DNA of 64,000 nucleotides. Source: Xenococcaceae cyanobacterium MO_188.B32. GTDB lineage: Bacteria; Cyanobacteriota; Cyanobacteriia; Cyanobacteriales; Xenococcaceae. The position numbers were made by a program, and so were the translations under genes. Under the pieces are notes generated by a model. The model was not told where the DNA came from, made no database searches, and was given only the letters and a program-made list of their open reading frames with translations. Location: contig JASJDJ010000006.1 in assembly GCA_030065635.1 (NCBI GenBank), positions 1-64,000 on the forward strand, written 5' to 3'. Numbering within the stretch: position 1 is the stretch's first letter; each line of letters opens with the position of its first letter. Positions 52,374-61,732 of the stretch are shown piece after piece.

Positions 52374-52766
52374 CTAAGCGATCGCCCTACCTAAAAGTCC
52401 TAAATGCGATCGATTTATAAAGCGATCGCCTTTTTGTTTAGTCTTCACCGAAGAGCGATCGCCCTTTTGCTCACCTCCGTTTTGTTCGGGAAAACTTTCG
52501 TCACCATAAATAACTTCTTTCTGTTCTAATCCTCGGATTATTTTTTTTAGGTTATCTGCTATTGGTAGATTAGTTTCTATCTGCCTATCCCAACCATTAG
52601 CTCTTGCATTTTCAATTAACTTTTCTGTCTCTTCTAGACGTTTTTTATGCACATCTAAAAACTCCATAGTGGTGCGAAGATGAGAGCAGGTTAAACAAGG
52701 ACTTCCTTGAACTGGACAACTTTGAGTAACAGGTAAACCACGCCGATCTAAGACTAGTCCAATCAT
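52374..52766 (-). CDS. Probable C-terminal remnant of a Tn554-type integrase/transposase, with repeat-derived tail
   Basis: The first 85 residues read like the C-terminal domain of Tn554-like tyrosine recombinases: PVTQSCPVQGSPCLTCSHLR with three cysteines, then TTMEFLDVHKKRLEETEKLI and NLPIADNLKKIIRGLE. Catalytic Arg-His-Arg-Tyr segments are absent, so it cannot recombine DNA. The last 25 residues (KGDRFINRSHLGLLGRAIA) are encoded by HIP1-rich repeat sequence, including the third copy of the 26-bp repeat. Homology is my recollection of the motif layout. The frame starts at ATG 52766 with no evident upstream catalytic domain. Confidence 0.45.
   Translation of the reverse strand: MIGLVLDRRGLPVTQSCPVQGSPCLTCSHLRTTMEFLDVHKKRLEETEKLIENARANGWDRQIETNLPIADNLKKIIRGLEQKEVIYGDESFPEQNGGEQKGDRSSVKTKQKGDRFINRSHLGLLGRAIA
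52380..52405. repeat. Third copy of the 26-bp repeat, inside a gene end
   Basis: This is GATCGCCCTACCTAAAAGTC plus CTAAAT, matching the copies at 50905 and 50937 at most positions. It encodes the last residues of the gene starting at 52766, so the coding end was probably acquired with the repeat. Confidence 0.7.
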
Positions 52767-52821
52767 CTTGACAAGAGCATTTATGCTTAGAACTTATCCA
52801 TCTTAGTTTAATGTCAATTCT

Positions 52822-55047
52822 TTATTTTCTGACAATGCTGTTGCCTCGATCGACATAACCAGCAACTTTCTCTCTAACTTCTGGATTATAAAGCCGTAGA
52901 TAATTCCAATAATTACTAAAAACTCCTTCTACATAATCTTTGGTTTCGGGAAAAGGAATTTGCTCGACAAATAAATCGGGGTCTTTAAAGCTGTATCTTT
53001 TCTTCCAGCGAGAAACATTCCCCGTCCCTGCATTATAACTAGCGATCGCCAGTAAAGAATTATTATTATATCTTTGGTGATTGTGAGCCAAATACCAAGT
53101 TCCAATGGTGATATTATCTTCTGGTTTAGTTAAAGTATAATCTGCCAAATCTATCTGTTGGGCAACCCAGGTGGCTGTATTCGGTAAAATCTGCATCAAA
53201 CCAACTGCGCCAGCCCAAGAACTAACTTCTGGAGCAAAACTAGATTCTTTTCGCATCACCGAAACTATCAGTAAAGGATTAATTTGCTGCTGTCGAGAAT
53301 TGTGGGTAATTGCCTGATGGTAAGGAAAAGGAAATAGTCCATACCAGTAAGCGGAATTTTTTCGGAGCAATTGCCATTCCTGTTGTTCTTGAGGGCTTTC
53401 TCGTCGGGCTAAATCCCAAATTTGCTTAATTCCTGCTGAAGGTTCTCCTAATCTAAGTAATAATAAACCTTCGAGAAATTGCTCTTGCACGGTTAGTTCT
53501 TGAGGAGCGATAATTTCTGATTGTAATATCGTCCAAGCATCTTGATATTGACCTAAAAGAAATAATTCTTGGAGAAGTTCTGAACCTACAGGTAAAAGAG
53601 AATTAGCAGGAGGAAGCTGTAAACTAAAATTTAACTGACTTACATTAGTAAAACTGCCCACATTCCAACCCAAAGCTAGAGCAGAACGCCAAGCATAATA
53701 GGATTGAGGAGCATGAGCTATGGTTTTTTCAAAAGCAGCCTTAGCTTCTTCTAGCTTGCCTAGTTGGGTTGCCCACTTCCCTGCCCAAAAAGTTGCTTTA
53801 GGTAAAATATCTAAATTGAGATTATTCTCTAAAACTGGTTCTATCCATTGCCAAGCTTGGTTAGTCTTACCTGCCTTAGCTAGTTTTTGTGCCATTTTCC
53901 AGCGATAGTCAACCGTTGCTGCCGAGTGAGGATAATCTTGTAATAATTTATTTCTGGTTTGAGTTGCTAATTCTGGTTGTTTGAGAGCATCATAAATTAC
54001 TGCTTTAGCCAGAAGAGCAGAAGGAGCGCGCTCGCTAAACTTCTCAATAACCATATCGAGATAGATCAAAGCTTCTTGTCCTCCAGAAATACTAGCCAAA
54101 TACTGTAGGGCTAAACCTGTTTCTCTAGCATCGTGAAACTCGGCGATTAATTTTTGATACCATTTTCTCGCATCAGAGATATTACCATTAAGATGAAATC
54201 CTCTCGCAGTTCGATAGAGATTACGGGGAGTCAGACGGGCAAAACGATAGGCATCAGCAGCTTTACGATGTTCCCCTTCTCGCCAATAACCAGAGGCGAT
54301 CGCTTCCCAATCTTCGGTAGTTAATTGAGAGGGATATTCTAGTACCAAACGGTCTCTAATCGGATTGAGGTCGCCATCTCGACTGTATTTAGCCAACCAC
54401 AACAATAATTCAAAATGATCGGGTTGAGTAAGTAAAAGTTTTCGTGCCAGTTTTTGATTGAGGGGATGGTGAGGAAATTTTGTCGATAACTGGGGGAGGT
54501 TTCTGCCTTGAGATTGAGCTAACAGGAAAGAAGCATCAACCACTAGGGGAGAGTCAGGATATTGCTTAATTAAATTTTTGGCAACTTTTTGGGCTTCAAT
54601 TTGTCGATCGCTTTGTTGATAAGCTCGAGCAGTTTTTAGCAGAATATGAGGAGCGAGTAAAGGATATTTTTTATCTAACCTGCGTAAATACTCCAAAGCA
54701 GCTTCTCCCTTATTTTGCCTCAATAAATCCACAGCCAAAAGATAACGGGCGCGATAACTATCCGTTGAATTTTTTTGAGCAGTAATTATCTCTTGTAGTT
54801 GGGTTACTCTTTGCGAAGGCGATCGCGATACTAGGGGTAAAATAGCTGAAGATGTGGGTTTTTTTGGTTGGTGAGTAAAGAAATAACTAAGAATACCTTT
54901 TTGACTTAATTCTTGCCCTTGAGGAGTAAATTTAACTATACCAATACCAGCCATAGCTATTAATATCAGTCCCGAACTCAGCCATAATCCAATCTTTTTA
55001 TCTTGCCTGTTCTCTTCCTGTTGAGGCGGTAGTTTGTGTTTTAACAT
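52822..55047 (-). CDS. Soluble lytic transglycosylase (Slt70-like)
   Basis: The 741-residue protein has an N-terminal membrane anchor (IGLWLSSGLILIAMAGIGIV). A long superhelical region of TPR-like hairpins follows (about 95-560), then a C-terminal SLT lysozyme-like domain. Catalytic Glu601 lies in VMRKESSFAPEVSSWAGAVG, followed by LMQILPNTATWVA, and SYNAGTGNVSRW completes the fold. These enzymes cleave the MurNAc-GlcNAc bond in peptidoglycan to make 1,6-anhydro ends. It acts on the periplasmic face of the inner membrane. Its 5' end is divergent from the secreted protein gene 127 nt away. Confidence 0.94.
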   Translation of the reverse strand: MLKHKLPPQQEENRQDKKIGLWLSSGLILIAMAGIGIVKFTPQGQELSQKGILSYFFTHQPKKPTSSAILPLVSRSPSQRVTQLQEIITAQKNSTDSYRARYLLAVDLLRQNKGEAALEYLRRLDKKYPLLAPHILLKTARAYQQSDRQIEAQKVAKNLIKQYPDSPLVVDASFLLAQSQGRNLPQLSTKFPHHPLNQKLARKLLLTQPDHFELLLWLAKYSRDGDLNPIRDRLVLEYPSQLTTEDWEAIASGYWREGEHRKAADAYRFARLTPRNLYRTARGFHLNGNISDARKWYQKLIAEFHDARETGLALQYLASISGGQEALIYLDMVIEKFSERAPSALLAKAVIYDALKQPELATQTRNKLLQDYPHSAATVDYRWKMAQKLAKAGKTNQAWQWIEPVLENNLNLDILPKATFWAGKWATQLGKLEEAKAAFEKTIAHAPQSYYAWRSALALGWNVGSFTNVSQLNFSLQLPPANSLLPVGSELLQELFLLGQYQDAWTILQSEIIAPQELTVQEQFLEGLLLLRLGEPSAGIKQIWDLARRESPQEQQEWQLLRKNSAYWYGLFPFPYHQAITHNSRQQQINPLLIVSVMRKESSFAPEVSSWAGAVGLMQILPNTATWVAQQIDLADYTLTKPEDNITIGTWYLAHNHQRYNNNSLLAIASYNAGTGNVSRWKKRYSFKDPDLFVEQIPFPETKDYVEGVFSNYWNYLRLYNPEVREKVAGYVDRGNSIVRK

Positions 55048-55174
55048 CGCTAGTAATTAAGTAATTTGATAACAGTAAGCACTTACCACTGATAACTAAT
55101 AACCGATCGCTGCAATGGAACTAAGCTCAATTTTTCTCCGTCTTTGCTCATGAACAATACATCAAAAATAATCT

Positions 55175-55840
55175 ATGTTTCTTTCTAAATACTTTAAACC
55201 AGCTACTTCCTTAATTACCGTTCTAACGATCGGTGCTAGTGGTATTATCCCTATGGTTAACTTAGCTCCTGTTTCTGCTCAACTTTTCCCTTCTGAGAAC
55301 AGAACCCGTAGAACCGATCGAAATCGTGTCTATTCAGTTATTCCTGAGGGTACACAAATTCCTGTGGAATTTGAAAAAGAGAAAATTTTGGTAACTAAAA
55401 CAGAAACCGCACCTATTACTCTAACCGTAGCAGCCAATATTAGAGACCGTTATCGCAATACTCTCATTCCCTATGGTGCTGAAATTTCTGGACAAATTGA
55501 ACCAGCAGGAGAAGGTTCTCGCTTTGTTGCCGAAGAATTAATTTTTCCCGATGGTACATCCCAGTATATTAATGCTGATTCTAAAATCATTACCCGTACT
55601 GAAACCGTTAAAAGAGGGGCAGATACGGGAGACATTTTAACAGGTGCTGCTATTGGTGGTGCTGCTGCGGTAGTTTTAGGCGATCTCTTTGGCGATATCA
55701 ACATTGAAGAAGTTCTTGGTGGTGCGGGAATAGGTGCTTTAGGGGGACTTTTACTAGGAGGGAAAGAAGTAGAGTTAATCTCGATCGACCCCGAAAGAGA
55801 TTTAGATTTAACTCTACAATCCGATCTAGCTTTGCGTTAG
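55175..55840 (+). CDS. Secreted glycine-zipper protein (TrbI-like annotation in relatives)
   Basis: The 221-residue protein has a signal peptide (SLITVLTIGASGIIPMVNLA, cleavage near SAQ). The mature part has a TrbI/VirB10-like beta segment (VIPEGTQIPVEFEKEKILVT; YRNTLIPYGAEISGQIEPAG) and then a glycine zipper (ILTGAAIGGAAAVVLGDLFG; GGAGIGALGGLLLGG) that may insert into or line a membrane. Although such proteins are sometimes named TrbI, no conjugation genes are present. It is probably a periplasmic or outer-membrane protein of unknown role. Confidence 0.7.
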   Translation: MFLSKYFKPATSLITVLTIGASGIIPMVNLAPVSAQLFPSENRTRRTDRNRVYSVIPEGTQIPVEFEKEKILVTKTETAPITLTVAANIRDRYRNTLIPYGAEISGQIEPAGEGSRFVAEELIFPDGTSQYINADSKIITRTETVKRGADTGDILTGAAIGGAAAVVLGDLFGDINIEEVLGGAGIGALGGLLLGGKEVELISIDPERDLDLTLQSDLALR

Positions 55841-55896
55841 AGCAATCGCCAATTATTTACTAGTCGTACTAGTTAAATTTATTCATCTACTTTTAT

Positions 55897-56958
55897 TTAT
55901 TGTTCGGATAATTGAAAAATAAAAGTAACTAAATCCCCTTTTCCTAAGGAAATTCGATCGCCTGGACGTAGCCGATGGCGATTACCTACCAGCAGAGGAC
56001 TATGATTGATGTAAGTCCCATTAGAACTACCTACATCTTCAATAAAGTAAGCATCTCCTTCTACTCGAATATCAGCATGAATGCGAGAGACAATATCTGA
56101 GTTGGCAAAACCAGAAACATCGATATCTGGAGGAATTTGGCTATTGGGTTTACCGATATGAACTACTGCTAACCCAGGTGGAATATCTAAGAGCGTATTG
56201 GTCTGAACGTGTAAAAGTTTGGCATTTTGTAATTGTAATTGAGTAGCTGCACTCAAGCCAAAACTACCGAAATTCTCTGTTGGTGGTTCAGACATGACTC
56301 TCTTGGGTTCTGTTGAAGAAACGGATAATGGTAATTCTATTTCTACTTCTTCTTGTTGAGCTACATCTTCTTGCTCTTGTGGGAAAGATGGCGCAGAGGA
56401 AAATAGTTCTTCTGCTGATTCAGTTTGACCTGAGGAGGCGGAAGTTTCACCGTCAATGGAATTAGCCAGATTTAATAAATCTTCTGCTTCAGATATCTCT
56501 GGTAATTCTTCTATTTCTTCTTTGGCTGATTCTTCAACTTCCCAAGGATTGTGAACCTCAAATTGAGCTTGTTCTGGCTCTTTTTCCTCTATTGCTTCTT
56601 CTTGCCAAGAAATTGTTTCCAAGGATTGAGTTTCCAAGGGTGTAACCGGGGAATTTTCTTCATCCCAGGGACTTTGAAAAGGAGAAGACATGGTTTCAGT
56701 TGGGACAGATGGTAATGACTCTGTATCCTCCGTGTCAGTAAGTTCTGGATATGCTTCTAAGTTTTCAGACATATCTATTCCAGGCTCGATCGTTTCTACC
56801 TGCAAATTAAAACCGCACTGACCGCAAAAAGTAGCATCAGTTTGTACCGACGCACCACAATTAGGGCAAGTCGTTGTTTGGGGTAAAGGGGTATAGCAAT
56901 TTTCGCATTGTGTAGAACCATCTGGATTATGATGATTGCAATTTGGACAGATAATCAT
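55897..56958 (-). CDS. Zinc-ribbon and FHA-domain protein
   Basis: The 353-residue protein starts with two zinc ribbons: Cys4/Cys7/Cys18/Cys21 and Cys31/Cys34/Cys45/Cys48 (ICPNCNHH; TCPNCGASVQ; TFCGQCGF). A Glu/Ser/Pro-rich disordered linker of about 160 residues follows, then an FHA domain (VVHIGKPNSQIPPDIDVSGF; SRIHADIRVEGDAYFIEDVG; SSNGTYINHSPLL). FHA domains bind phosphothreonine. The combination with double zinc ribbons is common among cyanobacterial signalling proteins. The partner is unknown, and no kinase is adjacent. It is transcribed toward the glycine-zipper gene. Confidence 0.9.
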   Translation of the reverse strand: MIICPNCNHHNPDGSTQCENCYTPLPQTTTCPNCGASVQTDATFCGQCGFNLQVETIEPGIDMSENLEAYPELTDTEDTESLPSVPTETMSSPFQSPWDEENSPVTPLETQSLETISWQEEAIEEKEPEQAQFEVHNPWEVEESAKEEIEELPEISEAEDLLNLANSIDGETSASSGQTESAEELFSSAPSFPQEQEDVAQQEEVEIELPLSVSSTEPKRVMSEPPTENFGSFGLSAATQLQLQNAKLLHVQTNTLLDIPPGLAVVHIGKPNSQIPPDIDVSGFANSDIVSRIHADIRVEGDAYFIEDVGSSNGTYINHSPLLVGNRHRLRPGDRISLGKGDLVTFIFQLSEQ

Positions 56959-57048
56959 AGTATTTATAAGTAAACATATTTTTGTTATCGGTTTAGCTTC
57001 TTAGGAATGAAAACTCAAGACAGTTGTTTAGATTTTTTTCGTTTAAAG

Positions 57049-57783
57049 TTAACTTGCCATTTGCTCTTTAATTTCTACACCAGCAGAAGAATCTAATAGC
57101 CACCAAAGTTCATTCTGGGGTTGAATTAGACGGGCTGGATAAGTTTCGGCATCTGCTTGAGTTGCAAAAACTTGTTTGAGAGCAGGACGTTTGTTTTCTC
57201 CAGCGACTAAAAAGATAACGCAACGAGCATGATTAATGAGAGGAGCAGTAAAAGTAAGACGGGGTTGTCCGTCTTTGTTGCCCACCGTTACCAAACTGTC
57301 TTGGACTTTTAATGCTTCTGTATGGGGAAATAGAGAAGCTGTATGTCCATCATCTCCCATACCTAACAAAATGACATCGAAAATGGGAAAATCACTTTCG
57401 GAAATTTGAAAATATTGACGTATTTCTTGTTCGTAGTTTTGGGCATCTAGTTGGGGATTTTTTGCTCCTGTTGGCATGGGATGAACGTTAGCTGCGGGGA
57501 TATCGACTTTGTCTAACCAAGCTTGACGAGCCATTTTTTGATTACTGTCGGCATGCTCCGCAGCTACATATCGCTCATCGCCCCAAAACACTTGAATTTG
57601 TTGCCAGGGTAAAGATCGATCGGCTAAGGCTTCGTATATAGGCTTAGGAGTGCTTCCCCCCGCAAGAGCAATGGTACATTTTCCTCGTGTGGCGAGCGCC
57701 GTGTTGATTTTTGTTAACACTAATTCGAGAGACCGCTGGACTAAAGCTGACTTATCTGGGAGAATTTCAACAAATTTTTTCAT
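57049..57783 (-). CDS. pgl: 6-phosphogluconolactonase
   Basis: The 244-residue protein hydrolyses 6-phosphogluconolactone in the oxidative pentose phosphate pathway, which cyanobacteria use at night. Motifs are IALAGGSTPKPIYEAL, QVFWGDERYVAAEHADSNQK and VILLGMGDDGHTASLFPHT, with conserved Gly, Asp and His residues of the DevB/SugarP isomerase fold. Length is normal. It is a single gene, 90 nt from the FHA gene on the same strand; zwf, gnd and opcA are not nearby. Confidence 0.96.
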   Translation of the reverse strand: MKKFVEILPDKSALVQRSLELVLTKINTALATRGKCTIALAGGSTPKPIYEALADRSLPWQQIQVFWGDERYVAAEHADSNQKMARQAWLDKVDIPAANVHPMPTGAKNPQLDAQNYEQEIRQYFQISESDFPIFDVILLGMGDDGHTASLFPHTEALKVQDSLVTVGNKDGQPRLTFTAPLINHARCVIFLVAGENKRPALKQVFATQADAETYPARLIQPQNELWWLLDSSAGVEIKEQMAS

Positions 57784-58064
57784 TGTCGGGTTAATAAAGA
57801 TACCATTTTGTAGATTCTAAAAGCAAAAAACTCCGATCGAGATAAAACTTAAGCATATATTTGTCAGCGTTACTCCGCCCGAAAATGAACGGAACAAATA
57901 AACTCCCGAGTAAATCTTAGTCGAACCTATTCCGCCTTCACTATTAGACGAGTTAACAAGAGCAAGTTAAACTGATCGGAAAACTAATCAAACTAGATTG
58001 CTATTTTTAATTTGTGTTTTAGAATATTTCCCGAATATAAATACATAAAATCTAAGGAAAAATA

Positions 58065-58874
58065 ATGAATACTTCGACAATATCTCCCTTTACTTGTTTA
58101 GCTCTCAAGTTAATTGGTGTAATCTTAATACTTTCTTCTCTTTTAGACTACTTTACTCTAGCAATCCCTTTTCAACCTCTTAATGCAGAGTGGCAAATTA
58201 ATTTTACCGGTCAAATTGTCGATCGGGGGATTGTTCCCATGGTGGGCATCGCTTTTTTGTTAGTTGGTTATTGGATTGAAGTGAGTGTTGGTAATAAAAA
58301 ACCTTCTTTCGATCTGAGACTACCAGTATTTATTCTTGCTAGTTTTATGGGATTGATTTTTTTGCTTTTAGTACCGCTTCATCTTAATAATTTGCGAGAA
58401 GCTCAATCTACTGCTATTAGCCAAATCAACCAGGGTGCAGGAGAAGCAGAAAACCGTATCAAAACTCAATTTGACCAACTCAATACTCTTTCTCAAGACC
58501 CCCAACGCCTACAACAACTAGATACTCGGATCGAAGAAATAGATGCAGCAATTAATAGTGGTCAAGTTCAAGGACAAACACTCAAGGCAGAACAACTACA
58601 AAATTTGACTCAAACCAAACAACAACTCCAAAATTTCCGCGAATTAGCTAAAAATCCAGAAGCTTTAGAAGCAAGACTAACTGAACTACAAACTCAACTC
58701 AGAGATCAAAAATTAGAAAGAGAAAATCGGGCAAAAACAGAAGCTTTAAAGCAAGGAATTCGGACTGGTTTGAGTAGTTTAATGCTGGCAGTTGGGTATA
58801 TTGCCATTGGTTGGCTCGGTCTCAAAAAAATGGGTAAACCTCCTGTCAGTAACAAAAAAGCTGCCGTTCGGTAG
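58065..58874 (+). CDS. hpsJ: HpsJ-family membrane protein
   Basis: The 269-residue protein has three N-terminal membrane helices (LIGVILILSSLLDYFTLAI; IVPMVGIAFLLVGYWIEVSV; LPVFILASFMGLIFLLLVPL), then a long Gln-rich coiled coil (residues 115-225) and a last helix (SSLMLAVGYIAIGWLGL). This layout matches HpsJ proteins, which are linked to the hormogonium polysaccharide system in filamentous cyanobacteria but also occur in unicellular strains. No other hps genes are in the window. The role is therefore by family only. Confidence 0.75.
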   Translation: MNTSTISPFTCLALKLIGVILILSSLLDYFTLAIPFQPLNAEWQINFTGQIVDRGIVPMVGIAFLLVGYWIEVSVGNKKPSFDLRLPVFILASFMGLIFLLLVPLHLNNLREAQSTAISQINQGAGEAENRIKTQFDQLNTLSQDPQRLQQLDTRIEEIDAAINSGQVQGQTLKAEQLQNLTQTKQQLQNFRELAKNPEALEARLTELQTQLRDQKLERENRAKTEALKQGIRTGLSSLMLAVGYIAIGWLGLKKMGKPPVSNKKAAVR

Positions 58875-59219
58875 TATCCAAGGTAAAAACCTACATTTTG
58901 AAAAGATTGGAGCTTTCTTGCTATTAGCTGTTAGCTTTCAAGAGTCTAATAGCTAATAACTTTAATAATTAAAAACTACTAATTCCGAACTCCGAACTCA
59001 ATTTATATACTTTTATTAACCAAGACCAACCCTTACAAGGTAAAATATGACACATAACGTTACTCTATGAGCAAAATTGAATAACTGCTTTGAACAACTA
59101 AAATATAACTCTATCGATCGAGATAGAGATTTTTGTATCAAAGACATGACATATTGGTTGGCGATATTAAACACTATAGTAAGTATCGAGCAGAATATTT
59201 AATTTTAGATTCATTTACA
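58875..59219. other. 345-bp spacer with short repeats
   Basis: The spacer between hpsJ and the DUF502 gene holds imperfect copies of TAGCTGTTAGC/TAGCTAATAAC and CCGAACTCCGAACTC. The latter repeat also occurs in reverse complement at 29045-29060. I see no gene, and no strong terminator after hpsJ. Confidence 0.6.
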
Positions 59220-59975
59220 ATGGAGAGTCTGCGTTCTGTGTTTCAACGCTTTAAGCAGGATTTAAAAAACGACCTTATCGCTGGTCTGTTAGTAGTTATT
59301 CCTCTAGCTACTACTATTTGGCTATCTATCACTATTGCCAGGTGGGTAATTGACTTTCTCACTCGCATTCCCAAACAGCTCAATCCCTTTGATGGTCTTG
59401 ACCCGCTTTTAACCAATCTTCTTAATTTTTTGGTTGGGTTAGCCGTGCCTCTTTTATCTATTTTGATTATCGGTTTAATGGCACGAAATATTGTGGGAAG
59501 ATGGCTACTCGACTTTGGCGAGCAGTTGCTACAGGCAATTCCCCTAGCTGGTTCAGTTTACAAAACCCTCAAACAAATATTAGAAACTCTCTTAAGAGAC
59601 TCTAAAACCAAGTTTCGCCGTGTAGTGCTGTTGGAATATCCCCGCCGGGGGATTTGGACTTTAGGATTTGTCACAGGAAAAGCGAGTAATCATTTACAAT
59701 CCCATCTTTCTCAACAAATGTTAAGTATTTTTATTCCCACTACACCTAACCCTACTTCTGGTTGGTACGCGCTCGTACCCGAAGCCGAAGTAATTGATTT
59801 ACCCATTTCTATTGAAGATGCTTTTAAAATCTTGATTTCTGGAGGCATTGTCAGTCCCGAAAACTCTGCTAGTATTCCTCTTCCTGTATCAAAAAAATCT
59901 CATAACACAATACCTGTAGAAACTCCTATAGGAGAAACTAAATCTACAGCCATACCTTTGGAAAAAGAAAATTAA
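59220..59975 (+). CDS. DUF502 integral membrane protein
   Basis: I chose ATG 59220 ([20 protein letters not shown]); an in-frame extension upstream to 59133 is not like the family. The resulting protein is 251 residues. Two membrane helices ([37 protein letters not shown]) frame a loop, and [14 protein letters not shown], then [20 protein letters not shown], mark the DUF502 core. The C-terminal tail is Ser/Thr/Glu-rich. The function of the family is unknown. It stands 44 nt before nusB and is probably cotranscribed, as seen in other cyanobacteria. Confidence 0.9.
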   Translation: MESLRSVFQRFKQDLKNDLIAGLLVVIPLATTIWLSITIARWVIDFLTRIPKQLNPFDGLDPLLTNLLNFLVGLAVPLLSILIIGLMARNIVGRWLLDFGEQLLQAIPLAGSVYKTLKQILETLLRDSKTKFRRVVLLEYPRRGIWTLGFVTGKASNHLQSHLSQQMLSIFIPTTPNPTSGWYALVPEAEVIDLPISIEDAFKILISGGIVSPENSASIPLPVSKKSHNTIPVETPIGETKSTAIPLEKEN

Positions 59976-60019
59976 GCCAAAATTTCTTACCTATCCTCTA
60001 TCTCTCCCCACTCCCTAAT

Positions 60020-60685
60020 ATGCCACCCCGTAAACAACCACGCAGTATTGCCCGCGAATTAGCTCTATTAAGTCTTAGCCAGATCAAAACCAGTTCGGAT
60101 AAATTAGAAGAGCAAGATTTAGATAGTTTAGTACTCGCAGCAATTAGAACTTTAACCACAGAAATACAAGATACTTTAGAAACGGCAGCAGCAGAAGTAA
60201 AAAGAGGAAGCGATCGCCTATTAGGTACAGAAACCCGCGCCAACAACCTCAATAGTGCCAAAGCTATGGTACAAGATGCGTTAGAATTGACACAAACCGC
60301 CATTAATCGTTTAGGAGTGGCAGTAGAACTACCAGAATTTGTCCAGATAGCTAATAGCTACGAAGTCAGAGAATATGCCTTAGAAATTATTGGGGCTGTT
60401 AACCGCCAACGTCAAGAAATCGAACAAAAAATTGAAGAATCTATGGTGGCATGGCAGATAAGTCGTCTACCCCAGATAGATAGAAATATTCTCACTATTG
60501 CCGTAGCAGAAATTTTATTTTTAGAAATCCCCCTGAAAGTAGCCATTAACGAAGCTGTAGAATTAGCCAAACGCTACTCTGACGAAGAAGGACATCGTTT
60601 TATTAATGGAGTACTCAGACGGGTGAGCGATCGCTTGAATAAGTCCGATCGGTCTCGGTATTCTTCGGTAGCAAGTAGTGAGTAG
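60020..60685 (+). CDS. nusB: Transcription antitermination factor NusB
   Basis: The 221-residue protein begins [20 protein letters not shown], the RNA-binding N-terminal helix of NusB. A cyanobacterial insertion of about 50 residues follows, then the C-terminal part ([54 protein letters not shown]) is highly typical. NusB binds boxA RNA with S10 to support rRNA transcription. It follows the DUF502 gene closely and is longer than the 139-residue E. coli protein because of the insertion. Confidence 0.96.
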   Translation: MPPRKQPRSIARELALLSLSQIKTSSDKLEEQDLDSLVLAAIRTLTTEIQDTLETAAAEVKRGSDRLLGTETRANNLNSAKAMVQDALELTQTAINRLGVAVELPEFVQIANSYEVREYALEIIGAVNRQRQEIEQKIEESMVAWQISRLPQIDRNILTIAVAEILFLEIPLKVAINEAVELAKRYSDEEGHRFINGVLRRVSDRLNKSDRSRYSSVASSE

Positions 60686-60728
60686 GGGTACAGGGCTTGC
60701 GTTCAAGTAAAGCAATTTTTAGAACAAT

Positions 60729-61094
60729 ATGACCGAGAAAACTAAAAGACCCCTAGAATATGACTGGGATGGTTTCACTATTAATATCTATCTTGATGAA
60801 GATAAAGAATGGTTAGCGCATCTTGTTGAGTTACCTAACGTCTCTGCTTTTGCCGATACTCCAGAATCTGCTTTAGATGAGTTATACCTTGCTTGGGAAG
60901 GAATGAAAGAATGCTATCGCGAAGATGGAGAAGAGATTGCGATCGCACCTTCTCGTAGAGAATATAGTGGGCAATTTAATGTCAGAATTGATAGAAGAAT
61001 TCATCGCGAGTTGGCATTAGAAGCAGCAAAAGCAGGAATTTCTCTTAATGCTTTGGTCGCGCAAAAATTAGCAAGAGATTATATTAATAAGTAG
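60729..61094 (+). CDS. HicB-family antitoxin-like protein, orphan
   Basis: The 121-residue protein has a HicB N-terminal domain (FTINIYLDEDKEWLAHLVEL and ALDELYLAWEGMKE) and a C-terminal ribbon-helix-helix (FNVRIDRRIHRELALEAAKA then GISLNALVAQKLARDYI). HicB normally neutralises the small HicA RNase encoded beside it. No HicA-like frame occurs on either side (the small downstream frames lack the dsRBD-like pattern), so this is an orphan or a stand-alone regulator. It follows nusB by 43 nt on the same strand. Confidence 0.85.
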   Translation: MTEKTKRPLEYDWDGFTINIYLDEDKEWLAHLVELPNVSAFADTPESALDELYLAWEGMKECYREDGEEIAIAPSRREYSGQFNVRIDRRIHRELALEAAKAGISLNALVAQKLARDYINK

Positions 61095-61119
61095 AAGCGA
61101 TCGACTATTTATCGAAATA

Positions 61120-61233
61120 TTATATAACAGGAGTTTCTGCACCGATAACTTTTTCTCCTCGTTGTTTCAATATTTCGCATGACTCCCCCATTTTGCGGGC
61201 TGCATTTTCCGTAACTTCTACCTGGTTACTCAC
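61120..61233 (-). other. 37-codon frame beyond the restriction-modification remnant
   Basis: From GTG 61233 a frame reads MSNQVEVTENAARKMGESCE then ILKQRGEKVIGAETPVI and stops. It has protein-like composition and sits at the 3' end of the restriction-modification remnant, in a different reading frame. It could be the remaining tail of that gene or of another one. I do not recognise it. Confidence 0.3.
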
Positions 61234-61550
61234 CGTTCGCTCAGCTTAGGAACAATTCTAGTCCAGTAATCAAAAGCCTAACGGTAATGTTTACCTAACT
61301 TCTCCCCTTCTTTCTTCATTTCAATCAAAACACGGGGTTTCCAAACCAAATCGGCAAAACCAGTTTTTCCCTTCCTGCTACCCTTTTCGATCGCTACTTC
61401 GTATTCTGCCCCCGCTTGTAATACTCCTTGATGTCCAAAAGCCTGAAAGAATCGATCGAGAAATATTTGTGCTTGTTTCCTTTCCTCTCCCGTAATGTAT
61501 CGCATACGGAAATCAACAAACTCTTGCAAACTTTGGGGAGTAGCAACCAT
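61234..61550 (-). pseudogene. N-terminal remnant of an MmeI-type restriction-modification enzyme
   Basis: The first 90 residues (MVATPQSLQEFVDFRMRYIT; FGHQGVLQAGAEYEVAIEKG; GFADLVWKPRVLIEMKKEG) match the nuclease end of type IIL enzymes such as MmeI, with a PD-(D/E)XK pattern Asp ... Glu-Met-Lys. Translation halts at a TAG (61278-61280) where the family has Gln (LGKHYR-stop-AFDYW). Beyond the stop the frame continues AFDYWTRIVPKLSER and then decays. The methyltransferase and target-recognition parts of the approximately 900-residue enzyme are gone. Both a nonsense mutation and a large deletion are therefore implied. Confidence 0.75.
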
Positions 61551-61732
61551 ATATTAACACTTATGACTACTAACTTAGTTTTCCCCACTAGTTAAGTATA
61601 ATTTCTACGAAAAATTACTCTATTTGCTATAGGTAAATCAGATTTGAAATAACAGTTAATAGTTAATCTTTCTCGATTACGTTAAAGTTTAAAATTGAAA
61701 ACCCTTTAATTTAAATAGGAAAAATAACATCT

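Noticed and set aside
55175..55840. Conjugation gene (TrbI) implying an integrative element
   Set aside because: Only a loose TrbI-like segment is present, no other transfer genes occur, and the neighbours are core genes.
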